Assembly (NCBI GenBank): GCA_016195805.1
Contig: JACPYT010000018.1
Location: 139,549 to 203,548 of the forward strand
Direction of reading: 5' to 3'
DNA from: Hydrogenophilales bacterium
Lineage (GTDB): Bacteria; Pseudomonadota; Gammaproteobacteria; Burkholderiales; Thiobacillaceae
Length of the DNA stretch: 64,000 nt
Numbering within the stretch: the stretch's first letter is position 1; each line of letters opens with the position of its first letter. This document shows positions 27,446-37,831 of this stretch, in pieces. A model generated the notes under the pieces. The model ran no database searches. It worked only from the letters and a program-made list of their open reading frames with translations, and had not been told where the DNA came from. The position numbers and the translations under genes are program-made.

Positions 27446-27777
27446 ATGGCGCTCCTATCGGATTAAAAAAGGGTGATGCTCGACACATCCGCATGCACCA
27501 GCTTCATTGCATTTCGCCCCAGTCTGGTGCGCTTGCCCGGTTCGGTTCGTTGCGCGATTTCTCGCTCGATCGCCAGAATGGGCGCGCCTCCGGAGCGAAA
27601 GCCCTCGTGCTGCGTCGTGTTTCCACTTGTGTCGTATTCAGGAAGCGTGCCAACACGCGAAATCTTCACTAAGCGACTGTTTCATAAGCACTCTTGCAAA
27701 CATCTTTAAAACCGGCCGGTCGAGCTGGCCCGCTTCTTGATTACACAGTGTTGACAAAATGTTTCGAGGAAACCGCC
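27446..27777. other. 332-base divergent intergenic region
   Basis: It separates the cyanate operon (minus) and the NifA-like activator (plus). It contains a GTTGACA dyad-like motif near the activator start and no convincing coding sequence; short frames are present but lack family features. I found no clear -24/-12 element facing the cyanate operon. Confidence 0.5.
27750..27764. promoter_or_regulatory. Candidate activator-binding site upstream of the NifA-like gene
   Basis: GTTGACAAAATGTTT, sharing GTTGACAA-N2-TGTT with 29373-29387 in front of the operon at 29531. It sits 14 bases before the activator ATG, next to the GAGGA ribosome site, a position better suited to repression than activation. 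The match includes TTGACA, so a chance -35-like hexamer is not excluded. Confidence 0.4.
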
Positions 27778-29358
<1,581 letters not shown>

Positions 29359-29372
29359 GCGGGCTGACAATG

Positions 29373-29387
29373 GTTGACAATTTGTTA
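29373..29387. promoter_or_regulatory. Candidate upstream activator site for the OsmC operon
   Basis: GTTGACAATTTGTTA, with half-sites TGACAA and TTGTTA. A second TGACAA lies just upstream at 29365-29370. About 90 bases before the -24 box at 29465, a normal distance for a sigma-54 enhancer. Confidence 0.45.
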
Positions 29388-29464
29388 GCGCAGACGATTC
29401 CAGGCCGCCGCCACACAGCCTATATTTGATTATCAATCAATGGCTTGACGCAATTTTCAGTAGC

Positions 29465-29479
29465 TGGCACAGGAATCGC
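29465..29479 (+). promoter_or_regulatory. Sigma-54-type promoter of the OsmC operon
   Basis: TGGCAC-AGGAA-TCGC, agreeing with the -24/-12 consensus TGGCAC-N5-TTGC at 9 of 10 informative bases and exact spacing (GG and GC twelve apart). It is 52 bases before the OsmC ATG and downstream of an AAA+ activator of the sigma-54 class. Confidence 0.7.
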
Positions 29480-29530
29480 AAGGGATGGCATGTCGGTTTT
29501 CCCGATCCCACTCAACCAAGGAGTCATGCC

Positions 29531-30073
29531 ATGTCCGAAGTCGTCGCCCTCAAAACCCAAGCCGTGCTCGAACCCATTTCAAGCGAAGGCCTCGCCGCCC
29601 TGTCCGCCAAGGGCAAGGCGAATCCGCAGTCGGTCGTCACGCTGAAAGCGAAGACCGTGTGCGAGAGCAAGTTCCGCAACCTGACCTATGTGCGCAACCT
29701 CGACGCGCACGTGATCGACGAACCGCCGCATCTGCTGGGCGACGACACCGCGCCGAATCCTTCGGAAGCGGTGCTCGCCACGCTCGGCTCCTGCCTGTCG
29801 GTCGGCCTGCACGCCAACGCCGTGGCGCGCGGCATCCAGCTGACCAGGCTCGAACTCGAGCTCGAAGGCGACATCAACGTGACCGCGGTATGGGGCGTGG
29901 GCGATCTCGATCCGCTGAAGAAGCTCGGTTTCACCGATGTGCGTGTGAAAGTGCACCTGGAAGGCGACGCCTCCGACGCCGAACTGAAGGAGCTGGTCGC
30001 GCATTCCAACGCCTGGTCGCCGGTGGCCAATACGCTGCGCAATCCGGTCACCGTCAGCGTCGAGCTCGCCTGA
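29531..30073 (+). CDS. OsmC-family protein
   Basis: 180 residues from the ATG at 29531 (MSEVVALKTQAV), with CAAGGAGT upstream. OsmC/Ohr fold: HVIDEPPHLLGDDTAPNPSEAVLATLGSCLSVGLHANAVARG, including the conserved PSEAVLATLGSC with a peroxidatic-type Cys, then DVRVKVHLEGDASDAELKELVAHSNAWSPVANTL. OsmC-like proteins reduce organic hydroperoxides or bind acyl groups; in this group the second Cys is replaced by Ser (AHSNAWSP), so classical thiol peroxidase chemistry is questionable. First gene of the sigma-54-linked operon. Confidence 0.88.
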   Translation: MSEVVALKTQAVLEPISSEGLAALSAKGKANPQSVVTLKAKTVCESKFRNLTYVRNLDAHVIDEPPHLLGDDTAPNPSEAVLATLGSCLSVGLHANAVARGIQLTRLELELEGDINVTAVWGVGDLDPLKKLGFTDVRVKVHLEGDASDAELKELVAHSNAWSPVANTLRNPVTVSVELA

Positions 30074-30100
30074 CCCGTCTGCCATTTTCTGGAGCGCATC

Positions 30101-31276
30101 ATGACCGCCGCCGCCCTCGCCCCCACCTTCCCGGATACACCTGCCGAGGTGCTGCCGGGCCTCGCCGAACTCATCGCCACCCAGCTGGCGCCGCAGGTGG
30201 TCGACATCGACCTGAAAGGCGTCTACCCCGGCGGCTTCCTCCAGCAACTGGGCGCGATCGGCGGCCTCGGCAGCCTCACGCCCGTGGCGCATGGCGGCAC
30301 CGCGCGCGGCCTCGGCCACGCCATCCAGGTGATCGAGGAAGTCTCCAAGCAATGCGTGTCGACCGGCTTTCTGCTGTGGGCGGAATATGCCCTGCAATGG
30401 TATGTGATCAACAGCTCCAATCAGGCGCTCGCCGCCGAAATGCTGCCGAAGATGGCGCGCGGCGAGGTGCTGGGCGGCACCGCGCAATCGAACAGCATGA
30501 AGTCCTGCGTCGGCATCGAGGAAGCGCGGCTGAAAGCCAGGCGGGTCGAGTGCGGCTACGTCATCAACGGCGTGCTGCCGTGGGTGTCGAACATCGGGCC
30601 CGAGCATTATTTCCACATGGGCGCGTCGCTGCCCGATGCGCCGGGCCTGGTGATCGGCCTGGTGCATGGTAGCGCGCCCGGCCTCACGCTGGCCCAGAAC
30701 GCGCACTTCATCGGCATGGAAGGCACCAACACCTTCGCTTGCCAGTTCCGCGACGTGTTCCTCTCCGACAGCCGGGTGGTCTGCCACGCGGACGAGTTCA
30801 ACGCCTTCCGCGACCGCACCAAGTCGGCCTTCATCCTGCTGCAGATGGGCATGGGCCTCGGTCTCGTCGACGCCTGCGTGGCGATGATGAAGCGTTCCGA
30901 CCGCACCCACGGCCACGTCAACCGTTTCCTCGACGTGCAGGCCGACGCGCTGGAGGCCGAACTCGACGCCGCCCGCGCCGCCACCTACGCGCTGGCGGAA
31001 AAAATCGAACGCGACGGCAGCGCGCCATATGTGCGCGATACACTGGCGCTGCGGCTGGCCGGCAGCGAGCTCAGCCTGAAAGCCGCCAACGCGGCGATGC
31101 TGCATCTGGGCGCCAAGGGCTATCTGTCCAATAATGCCGCACAGCGCAGATTGCGCGAGGCCTACTTCATCGCCATCGTCACCCCGGCGATCAAGCACCT
31201 GCGCAAGGAACTGCACGAATTCGACACCCACAGCTGTGCGCTGTCGCAGCCACAGCCCGAACTGGAGGAAGCATGA
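30101..31276 (+). CDS. Acyl-CoA-dehydrogenase-like flavoprotein
   Basis: 391 residues, ACAD fold. N-terminal helical domain ([20 protein letters not shown]), middle beta domain with [42 protein letters not shown], and a C-terminal helical domain with [18 protein letters not shown] and [31 protein letters not shown] is expected. The usual catalytic Glu is not identifiable by eye. It resembles ACAD-like oxidoreductases such as SfnB/DszC relatives that use reduced flavin, and less closely beta-oxidation enzymes. Four-base ATGA overlap with the DUF302 gene. Confidence 0.82.
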   Translation: MTAAALAPTFPDTPAEVLPGLAELIATQLAPQVVDIDLKGVYPGGFLQQLGAIGGLGSLTPVAHGGTARGLGHAIQVIEEVSKQCVSTGFLLWAEYALQWYVINSSNQALAAEMLPKMARGEVLGGTAQSNSMKSCVGIEEARLKARRVECGYVINGVLPWVSNIGPEHYFHMGASLPDAPGLVIGLVHGSAPGLTLAQNAHFIGMEGTNTFACQFRDVFLSDSRVVCHADEFNAFRDRTKSAFILLQMGMGLGLVDACVAMMKRSDRTHGHVNRFLDVQADALEAELDAARAATYALAEKIERDGSAPYVRDTLALRLAGSELSLKAANAAMLHLGAKGYLSNNAAQRRLREAYFIAIVTPAIKHLRKELHEFDTHSCALSQPQPELEEA

Positions 31277-31662
31277 TTCGTTTCGAGGTATCGCTCTCTG
31301 CGGACGAGGCCGCAGAGAAACTGATCGCCGCCATCGCCGCCTACCCGATGGGCTTGGTCGCGCACGCCGACGGCCAGGCCAACTGCGCGAAAAAGGGCAT
31401 CGAGGTTCCAGCCGACCAGATACTCGAGGTGTTCCGGCCCGACTACGCCGTCAAGGTATGGGCGGCGGAGAAGGCAGCCGGCATCGACATCCCGCTACGC
31501 ATCCATCTCTACGAAGCCGGCGGCCGCACCTGGGTCGCGCACCGTCCCGCCACCGAGGTTTTCAAACCCTACGTCAACCCGCAGCTCGATGTGCTGGGCG
31601 GCGAGCTCGACGCGATTTTCAACCAACTTCTGGCCACGCTCGATCCGTGGAAATTGCCATGA
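31273..31662 (+). CDS. DUF302 family protein (cytoplasmic)
   Basis: 129 residues, no signal peptide. DUF302 pattern: [78 protein letters not shown]. Function unknown in the family; fold related to heme- or metal-binding proteins has been discussed but is not shown here. Coupled to the flavoprotein before it and the rubredoxin after it by overlapping starts. Confidence 0.82.
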   Translation: MIRFEVSLSADEAAEKLIAAIAAYPMGLVAHADGQANCAKKGIEVPADQILEVFRPDYAVKVWAAEKAAGIDIPLRIHLYEAGGRTWVAHRPATEVFKPYVNPQLDVLGGELDAIFNQLLATLDPWKLP

Positions 31663-31868
31663 TGAATCTCTCCGCTGCCCCCGCCGCACCTGAATCCGCC
31701 GCCTTCCGCAAGTGGACCTGCGCCGTCTGCGACTATGTCTACGACGAAGCCACGGGCGACCCCGACCACGGCCTCGCCCCCGGCACCCGCTACGCCGACA
31801 TCCCCGACGACTGGAGCTGCCCCGACTGCGGGGTGACCAAGGCAGACTTCTATTGCTTCGACGATTAA
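31659..31868 (+). CDS. Rubredoxin (second copy)
   Basis: 69 residues counting from the first of two ATGs (31659, 31662). Knuckles [16 protein letters not shown] and [12 protein letters not shown] give the four Fe ligands. The N-terminal 17 residues before KWTCAVC ([13 protein letters not shown]) are an extra tail. Final gene of the operon, overlapping DUF302, so it is likely the electron donor for the flavoprotein two genes upstream. The first Cys pair is CAVCD, without the CG of the other rubredoxin. Confidence 0.93.
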   Translation: MMNLSAAPAAPESAAFRKWTCAVCDYVYDEATGDPDHGLAPGTRYADIPDDWSCPDCGVTKADFYCFDD

Positions 31869-31916
31869 CTCGGGAGAGGAGCCGCGTTGCGCACAAACCA
31901 CCCAGTCAGCACCGGC

Positions 31917-32252
31917 CTGGTTTGGACTTTCTTCCCCTCTCAGCCCCGCCGGAAATCGAGCCCGCCGGGTGGATCAGCGGCGAAGGTGTTTGAGTCCCGC
32001 CCACAAAAAACCAATTAAAAACAGCAAGGCGGGGCGAGTTCTTCGCCGCCCGTCCGGTGGGCTCGATTTCCGGGGTTTCGGGGATGTCGGGGTCGCCTTT
32101 CTTTGGTTACTTTCTTTGGCGAGACAAAGAAAGTAACTTGCCGCCGGGCAACCCCCGGCCAACGGTCGGCAGTGTAGTGAAATCCTTCACTACTATTGAC
32201 TGTCCCCTTCGCCAAGCTCAGGACAGGCTTCGACAGGTTCAGGGCGAACGGT
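31917..32252 (+). repeat. Dispersed repeat, copy C
   Basis: About 335 bases in the same orientation as copy B. Shared blocks include GGATCAGCGGCGAAGGTG, CCCGCCCACAAAAAACCA, GGGGATGTCGGGGTCGCC and the 13-base stem at 32106-32118 / 32125-32137 identical to copy B. It follows the rubredoxin gene. The gap 31869-32383 holds this repeat, the short element at 32300, and nothing else I can support as coding. Confidence 0.85.
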
Positions 32253-32299
32253 GCGTGAGGTGACGTACTATTCAACCAACAGTTGAGTGCGAGCAACTG

Positions 32300-32333
32300 G
32301 ATTGCTTCGCCGCTACGCGACTCGCAATGACGG
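32300..32333. repeat. Short palindromic dispersed element
   Basis: GATTGCTTCGCCGCTACGCG followed by ACTCGCAATGACGG. Terminal ATTGC / GCAAT can pair. From memory, near-identical ATTGCTTCG...CGCAATGAC units are common short repeats in many bacterial genomes. No cargo. Confidence 0.5.
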
Positions 32334-32383
32334 CACCCCGCCCCCGATTTCGGGAATCCCCGCCGCCCCGGTAAAATCCCGGA

Positions 32384-32938
32384 ATGATCGTCTATCTCCA
32401 CGGCTTCAATTCCTCCCCCGCGTCCGGCAAGGCCAGGCAACTCGGCGAGCACATGGCAAGCCTCGGCCGGCAGAACGACTACACCTGCCCGATCCTGCCC
32501 AACAGCCCGCGCGAGGCGATCGCCCAGGTTGAAGCGGACCTGGCGCAGCACAACGGCCCAATCACCCTGATCGGCAGTTCACTGGGCGGCTTCTACGCCA
32601 CCCATCTGGCGGAAAAACACGGCTGGAAGGCGGTGCTGGTGAATCCCGCGGTGCATGCGCACGAACTCATGCGCGGCGCGCTCGGCCCGCAGACCAACTG
32701 GCACAGCGGCGAGAAATGGCAGTTCACCGAAGCGCACCTGGCCGAACTCGCCGCACTCGACGTGCCCGCCATCACGCAGCCTGAACGCTACCTCCTGCTG
32801 GTGCAGACCGGCGATGAGGTCATCGACTACCGCGCCGCCGTCGCCTATTACGCGGGCGCCACGCAGATCGTCGAGGACGGCGGCGACCATGGCTTTGCCG
32901 GGTTCGAGCGCCACTTCCAAACCATTCTGGATTTCTGA
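32384..32938 (+). CDS. yqiA: YqiA-type esterase (alpha/beta hydrolase)
   Basis: 184 residues. MIVYLHGFNSSPASGKA (oxyanion region), nucleophile elbow LIGSSLGGFYATHLAE, a catalytic acid near LLVQTGDEVIDYR, and catalytic His in DGGDHGFAGFERH. Full length for the family. Esterase on short acyl chains; physiological substrate unknown. The stop is 6 bases before the RNase gene, so one transcript. Confidence 0.92.
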   Translation: MIVYLHGFNSSPASGKARQLGEHMASLGRQNDYTCPILPNSPREAIAQVEADLAQHNGPITLIGSSLGGFYATHLAEKHGWKAVLVNPAVHAHELMRGALGPQTNWHSGEKWQFTEAHLAELAALDVPAITQPERYLLLVQTGDEVIDYRAAVAYYAGATQIVEDGGDHGFAGFERHFQTILDF

Positions 32939-32944
32939 TTTTTC

Positions 32945-34813
32945 ATGCATCTGATTTTTGAAGAGGACGGCCATTTCAAGGCCGGCTCCATCCTGTCCGA
33001 AACCGACGCCACGGCGCAGGTGGAAACCGCCTCGGGCAAGCGCAGCAAGATCAAGACGGCGGCCATCCTGCTGCGTTTCGCCGCACCGTCGCCGAATGAA
33101 GTGATGGCCGAAGCCGAGACGCTGACCGACGACCTCGACGCCGACTTCCTGTGGGAAGCGGCCGGTGCCGACGAATTCGGCTTCGAGCAACTGGCGCAGG
33201 ACTACTACGGCCACGCGCCGCGGCCGGCCGAGTCGGTGGCGCTGCTGCAGAAGCTGCACGCCTCGCCGATCTATTTCCACAAGAAGGGCAAGGGGCGCTA
33301 CCGTCCCGCGCCGGCCGAAACGCTGGCGGCCGCCAAGGCCGGACTGGAGAAGAAGCGGCTGGCGGCGGAACGGCAGGCGCATCTTGCGGCCGAACTCGCC
33401 GCCTTCCGCCTGCCGCCCGAATACGTCTCGCTGATCCCGCGCATCCTCATCGCGCCGGACAAGAACACGCTGGAATACAAGGCGCTGGAAGACGCGGCAG
33501 CGGCCACCGGGCTGTCGCAGCTGAGGCTGATCGAGCGCTGCGGCGCGATCCCGTCGACGCTCGACTTCCACCTGGCGACCTTCCTGCTGGAATACTTCCC
33601 GCGCGGCATCGGGTTCGCCCCGGTCACCGAGCCCATCGATCCCCCCGAGCTGCCGAAGAGCACGGTGCGCGCGTTCTCGATGGACGACGAGGCGACCACC
33701 GAGATCGACGATGCGCTGTCGGTGCAATGGCTGGACGACGGCAGCATCCGCGTCGGCATCCACATCGCCGCGCCGGCGCTCGGCATCGCGCCGGGCTCCG
33801 AGCTGGACAAAGTGGCGCGCGAGCGGCTCTCCACCGTGTACTACCCCGGCAGCAAGATCACCATGCTGCCCGAGGCGCTGATCCACCATTACACGCTGGG
33901 CGAGACCCACGACTGCCCGGCGCTGTCGCTGTATGTCGACGTGGCGTCCGACCTGCGGGTGCTCGGTACCGAGACGAAGCTGGAGATGGTGCACATCGCC
34001 GACAACCTGCGCCACGAAACACTCGAGGTGCTGTTCAACGACGACACCCTGCGCAACCCGGCGGTTCCGGATTATCCCTACCGCCGCGAACTCGAATGGC
34101 TGCGCGACTTCGCCGCCGTGCTGGAAGCCGGGCGCGGCAAGGCCGACACAGTCGACCGCGTCGACTACAACTTCAAGCTCGACGGCGAGCGCATCAGCAT
34201 CGTGCCGCGCAAGCGCGGCAGTCCGATCGATAAGGTGGTGTCGGAGCTGATGATCTTCGCCAACGCGCACTGGGGCGGCTGGCTGGCGGAAAAGCGCGTG
34301 CCCGGCATCTACCGCGCGCAGGCCAACGGCAAGACGCGCATGACGACCTCGCCCGATCCCCACGTCGGCCTCGGCGTCGACCAGTACGCGTGGTCGTCGT
34401 CACCCTTGCGGCGCTACGTCGACCTCGTGAACCAGCGTCAGCTGATCAGTATCGTGCAGGAAGGCGATCCGGTGTACCCGCCGCGGAGCGAGCAACTGTT
34501 TTCGACGGTGCGCGATTTCGAACTGGCATACGACGCCTACAACGAATTCCAGCGGCGGCTGGAGCGTTACTGGATGCTGCGCTGGCTGATCCAGGAAAAT
34601 GTCCATGAAGTCGCCGCCAGCGTGATCCGCGAAGACCTGGTGCGCTTCGACCAGCTGCCGATGGTGACGCGCGCGCCCTCGGTGGCGGGCGTTGCGCCGG
34701 GATCGAAAGTGCTGCTCGCGATTTCCAATATCGACCTGCTCGACATCAGCTTTCATGCCGAATATCGGGAGACGCTGGAAACACCGCCTGACAGCGGCGC
34801 CGCGCTTCCGTAA
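32945..34813 (+). CDS. RNase II family 3'-5' exoribonuclease
   Basis: 622 residues. An N-terminal region with a small beta-rich part (MHLIFEEDGHFKAGSIL), then the RNB catalytic core with SMDDEATTEIDDALSVQWLDDGSIRVGIHIA; the acidic cluster binds Mg. AHWGGWLAEKRVPGIYRAQ and YAWSSSPLRRYVDLVNQRQLI are typical of the RNB domain. A short C-terminal S1-like stretch (VTRAPSVAGVAPGSKVLLAISNIDLLDISFHAEY) follows. RNase II type rather than RNase R, since no long C-terminal basic tail is present. Confidence 0.88.
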   Translation: MHLIFEEDGHFKAGSILSETDATAQVETASGKRSKIKTAAILLRFAAPSPNEVMAEAETLTDDLDADFLWEAAGADEFGFEQLAQDYYGHAPRPAESVALLQKLHASPIYFHKKGKGRYRPAPAETLAAAKAGLEKKRLAAERQAHLAAELAAFRLPPEYVSLIPRILIAPDKNTLEYKALEDAAAATGLSQLRLIERCGAIPSTLDFHLATFLLEYFPRGIGFAPVTEPIDPPELPKSTVRAFSMDDEATTEIDDALSVQWLDDGSIRVGIHIAAPALGIAPGSELDKVARERLSTVYYPGSKITMLPEALIHHYTLGETHDCPALSLYVDVASDLRVLGTETKLEMVHIADNLRHETLEVLFNDDTLRNPAVPDYPYRRELEWLRDFAAVLEAGRGKADTVDRVDYNFKLDGERISIVPRKRGSPIDKVVSELMIFANAHWGGWLAEKRVPGIYRAQANGKTRMTTSPDPHVGLGVDQYAWSSSPLRRYVDLVNQRQLISIVQEGDPVYPPRSEQLFSTVRDFELAYDAYNEFQRRLERYWMLRWLIQENVHEVAASVIREDLVRFDQLPMVTRAPSVAGVAPGSKVLLAISNIDLLDISFHAEYRETLETPPDSGAALP

Positions 34814-34842
34814 AATCAGGCTTGCCTCCACATCCGGTCCTC

Positions 34843-35736
34843 ATGGTGTCTGCCCAGCCCCCCACACTCGCCGCCCCTTCCAAGCAGGGCACACGCATGG
34901 CGCTGGCCCTGCTGGCATCGGCGGCGGTGCACGGCATGGTGCTGTCGACCCAGTTCGTGCACGTCAACCCGCACCTGTTCGAGGACCCCAACCTGCCGAT
35001 GGAAGTGGTGCTGGTCAACGCCAAAACTGCGGAATCGCCGCTCAACCCCGACGCGCTGGCGCAGGTGAATCTGGCGGGCGGCGGCAACACCGACGAGGAC
35101 CGTAGGCTGAAAAGCCCGCTCCCCGCCAGCGCCCGGAGCCAGGCCGGAAACGAGGAGGCCGCCATGCAGGCCAAGGTGTCCGCGCTCGAACAGCAGGCCA
35201 AAACCCTGTTGACCCAGTTGAAGACCGACGGCACGCTGCAAACCCCGCCGCCCGCGCCGTCACCCGCGCCGGTGCAGCCCACCGTCGACGCCAGCCAGCT
35301 CGACGCACAGGCACGCGAAATGGCGCAATTGCAGGCGCGCATCTCGCAGCAATGGGACGAATACCAGAAACGCCCCAAGCGTGCGTTCGTCGGCGCCAAC
35401 GTGCGCGAATATGCGTTTGCGCGCTACGTCGAGGACTGGGTCACCAAGATCGAGCGCATCGGCAACGTCAACTATCCTGAAGCTGCGCGCCGCCAAGGCA
35501 TCTACGGCAGCCTGAGGCTGACCGTATCGATCTATTCCGACGGCCGCATCGAGAGCGTCGACATCGACCGATCGTCCGGTTCCAAGATCCTCGACGCCGC
35601 CGCGATCAAGATCGTCCAGCTCGCCGCGCCTTACGCGCCCTTTCCCGACGAGATGCGCAAAAAGGCCGATATCCTGTCGATCACCCGCACCTGGACCTTC
35701 ACCCGCTCGGACCAGCTTGTTGGCGGCACTGACTGA
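34843..35736 (+). CDS. TonB-family energy transducer
   Basis: 297 residues from the ATG at 34843 (MVSAQPPTLAAPSKQG). N-terminal helix (MALALLASAAVHGMVLSTQF) anchors it in the inner membrane. A central coiled coil has a Pro-rich block (TPPPAPSPAPVQPTVD). The C-terminal TonB domain has YVEDWVTKIERIGNVNYPEAARRQGIYGSLRLTVSIYSDGRIESVDI and AAPYAPFPDEMRKKADILSITRTWTF. It energises outer-membrane receptors with ExbBD; no exbBD nearby, so the partner is elsewhere. Confidence 0.87.
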   Translation: MVSAQPPTLAAPSKQGTRMALALLASAAVHGMVLSTQFVHVNPHLFEDPNLPMEVVLVNAKTAESPLNPDALAQVNLAGGGNTDEDRRLKSPLPASARSQAGNEEAAMQAKVSALEQQAKTLLTQLKTDGTLQTPPPAPSPAPVQPTVDASQLDAQAREMAQLQARISQQWDEYQKRPKRAFVGANVREYAFARYVEDWVTKIERIGNVNYPEAARRQGIYGSLRLTVSIYSDGRIESVDIDRSSGSKILDAAAIKIVQLAAPYAPFPDEMRKKADILSITRTWTFTRSDQLVGGTD

Positions 35737-35844
35737 ATTTCGTCATTCCGGCGGGTGAAATTCTGGGCTCGGGCGGTCGCCTGCCAGCGCCTTCCCCGTA
35801 TTATTTAGTTTAAATTCATTGCCTTACATTGAATTCGTGCCGTA

Positions 35845-35859
35845 AGGCACGCATATTGC
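35845..35859 (+). promoter_or_regulatory. Sigma-54-type promoter of the PEP-CTERM gene
   Basis: AGGCAC-GCATA-TTGC, matching TGGCAC-N5-TTGC at all positions except the first, with exact spacing. 68 bases before the ATG. A GTGCC / GGCAC hairpin overlaps its -24 half. Known: PEP-CTERM genes in some betaproteobacteria depend on RpoN and the PrsK-PrsR system. Confidence 0.7.
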
Positions 35860-35927
35860 TCCGTTTCAGGCTAAACCCGGCTGTCAGGCCCCATGCGCCG
35901 ACAGCCGCCTGAACAACAGGAGCAGAC

Positions 35928-36632
35928 ATGACCGCTTTCAATCGATTTTCCACCGTCCTCGGCTTCGCCCTGGTTTCCACCCAGGCGCACGCCATCGATT
36001 TCTCGTTCACCTCGGGGAGCGTCTCCGCCGCCGCACTGGGCAACAGCTACACCGCCACAGCAGGCGGCGTAACGCTCACGGCCAGCGCCTGGGGCAGCAC
36101 GGGAATCGGCAAGCAATTTGCGACGGCCGCGCTGACCCTGACGCCGGGTGCGGGCCTGGGCGTGTGCAACAGCAGCGAAGGGGTGGGTTGCACGGGCAAC
36201 GCCAGTGCGCTGGGCAACACGAACGCGGACGACCTGATCCTGTTCACGTTTTCCCAGGCGGTCAGCCTGCAAACGCTGACCCTGCAACAGTACGGCGGCG
36301 ACTCCGATCTCAGCCTGTGGGCCGGCACCGGCACCTTCAGCCCGGCCGGCCTCAAGGCCAGCCTGCTGGGGGGGACGGCGACGACCTACAGCAACACCAG
36401 CAGCGTGAACGACATCAAGAGCGTCAGCCTGGCTGCCTACACCGGCTCCTATGACTGGCTGGCAATCGCCGCCAGTGCCACCAACAAGGATAAATGGGCG
36501 GATCTGGCCAAGTTGCAATCCCTGACGATCAATCCGGTGGCCCAGCCGGTGCCGGAAGCCGCCACCTGGATGACCATGCTGGCCGGCCTCGGTCTGGTCG
36601 GCTTCCGCGTGAGCCGGCGTATGCAAACCTGA
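35928..36632 (+). CDS. PEP-CTERM sorting-domain exported protein
   Basis: 234 residues. Signal peptide MTAFNRFSTVLGFALVSTQAHA, then a Ser/Thr/Gly/Ala-rich beta domain, and a C-terminal tripartite sorting tail (VPEAATWMTMLAGLGLVGFRVSRRMQT). The tail has the motif as PEA instead of PEP, a hydrophobic helix and an Arg cluster. In this family the tail is cut by an EpsH-type exosortase and the protein reaches the surface or exopolysaccharide. No exosortase in the window. Transcribed from a sigma-54-type promoter and ended by a clear terminator. Confidence 0.9.
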   Translation: MTAFNRFSTVLGFALVSTQAHAIDFSFTSGSVSAAALGNSYTATAGGVTLTASAWGSTGIGKQFATAALTLTPGAGLGVCNSSEGVGCTGNASALGNTNADDLILFTFSQAVSLQTLTLQQYGGDSDLSLWAGTGTFSPAGLKASLLGGTATTYSNTSSVNDIKSVSLAAYTGSYDWLAIAASATNKDKWADLAKLQSLTINPVAQPVPEAATWMTMLAGLGLVGFRVSRRMQT

Positions 36633-36654
36633 TCTGCCGACCACGGCGACCCGC

Positions 36655-36679
36655 AAACCCGCCCTATGGCGGGTTTTTT
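36655..36679 (+). terminator. Intrinsic terminator of the PEP-CTERM gene
   Basis: AAACCCGCC CTAT GGCGGGTTT followed by TTTT. It lies 23 bases after the stop. Confidence 0.9.
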
Positions 36680-36728
36680 AATGTCTGCAGATGTCGTCCC
36701 CGGGCGCCGACAGGGGGTATTTGATGCC

Positions 36729-36744
36729 TTTATCACGTGATAAA
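36729..36744. promoter_or_regulatory. Perfect palindrome upstream of fbp, CbbR-like operator
   Basis: TTTATCACGTGATAAA, 16 bases, exactly symmetrical. It contains TTA-N8-TAA, which fits the TNA-N7/8-TNA pattern reported for CbbR, the LysR regulator of Calvin-cycle genes. About 54 bases before the fbp ATG in an AT-rich stretch. No LysR gene is adjacent. Confidence 0.55.
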
Positions 36745-36797
36745 ATGTTTGATTGTTCTAATATTTTTATTTTCTTCCCCGCATCCTGGAGACCGTC

Positions 36798-37811
36798 ATG
36801 CACACCGGCACCACCCTTACCCAGTTCATCATTGAAGAACAGCGCCGCACCGCCGGCGCCACCGGCGATTTCACCTCGCTCCTGAACGACGTCGTCACCG
36901 CCTGCAAGGCGATTTCCAATGCCGTGAACAAGGGCGCGCTGCTGGGCGTGATGGGCTCGCTCGATTCCGAAAACGTGCAGGGCGAGACGCAGAAGAAGCT
37001 CGACGTCATCACCAACGAGATCATGATCCGCTCCAACGAGTGGGCCGGTCATCTGGCCGGCATGGCCTCGGAGGAAATGGACGAGGTGTATGCGATCCCC
37101 AGCCAGTACCCGCTCGGCAAGTACCTGCTGGTGTTCGATCCGCTGGACGGCTCGAGCAACGTCGACGTCAACATCTCGGTCGGCACCATTTTCTCGATCC
37201 TCAAGGCCCCGGTCGCCGGCCGCGCCGCCAAGATGGAAGACTTCCTGCAGACCGGCACCCAGCAGGTCTGCGCCGGCTATGCGATCTACGGCTCGTCGAC
37301 CATGCTGGTGCTGACCTTCGGCCACGGCACCAACGGCTTCACGCTTGACCGCGACGTCGGCGAGTTCGTGCTGACCCACCCCAACATGAAGATCCCCACC
37401 GAAACCAAGGAGTTTGCGATCAACGCCTCCAACATGCGTTTCTGGGAAAAGCCGGTGCAGCGCTATGTCGACGAGTGCCTGGCCGGCAAGACCGGTCCGC
37501 GCGGCAAGGATTTCAACATGCGCTGGGTCGCCTCGATGGTCGCCGAAGTGCACCGCATCCTCACCCGCGGCGGCATCTTCATGTACCCCAAGGACACCAA
37601 GGACCCGTCCAAGGCCGGCAAGCTGCGCCTGCTGTATGAGGCCAACCCGATGGCCTTCATCGTCGAGCAGGCCGGTGGTGCCGCCACCACCGGCTACCAG
37701 CGCATCCTCGATCTGGCGCCGGAAGGCCTGCACCAGCGCGTGCCGGTGATCCTCGGCTCCAAGACCGAAGTGGACACCGTGACCGGCTACCACCACGAAA
37801 AGGCCGCCTGA
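36798..37811 (+). CDS. fbp: Fructose-1,6-bisphosphatase class I
   Basis: 337 residues, full length. It hydrolyses fructose-1,6-bisphosphate to fructose-6-phosphate in gluconeogenesis and the Calvin cycle. Motifs: LDVITNEIM, the metal site [74 protein letters not shown]. The palindrome upstream and the sulfur-oxidiser context suggest Calvin-cycle use, but that is inference. Convergent with the GGDEF/EAL gene through a shared terminator. Confidence 0.96.
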   Translation: MHTGTTLTQFIIEEQRRTAGATGDFTSLLNDVVTACKAISNAVNKGALLGVMGSLDSENVQGETQKKLDVITNEIMIRSNEWAGHLAGMASEEMDEVYAIPSQYPLGKYLLVFDPLDGSSNVDVNISVGTIFSILKAPVAGRAAKMEDFLQTGTQQVCAGYAIYGSSTMLVLTFGHGTNGFTLDRDVGEFVLTHPNMKIPTETKEFAINASNMRFWEKPVQRYVDECLAGKTGPRGKDFNMRWVASMVAEVHRILTRGGIFMYPKDTKDPSKAGKLRLLYEANPMAFIVEQAGGAATTGYQRILDLAPEGLHQRVPVILGSKTEVDTVTGYHHEKAA

Positions 37812-37831
37812 ACGCTGCTGGCGTGCGACTG

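Noticed and set aside
27450..27560. Sigma-54 promoter facing the cyanate operon
   Set aside because: No GG/GC pair with the required spacing found on the minus strand.
27446..27777. Short open frames in the cyanate/activator intergenic region
   Set aside because: Frames overlap on both strands, lack ribosome sites and family features.
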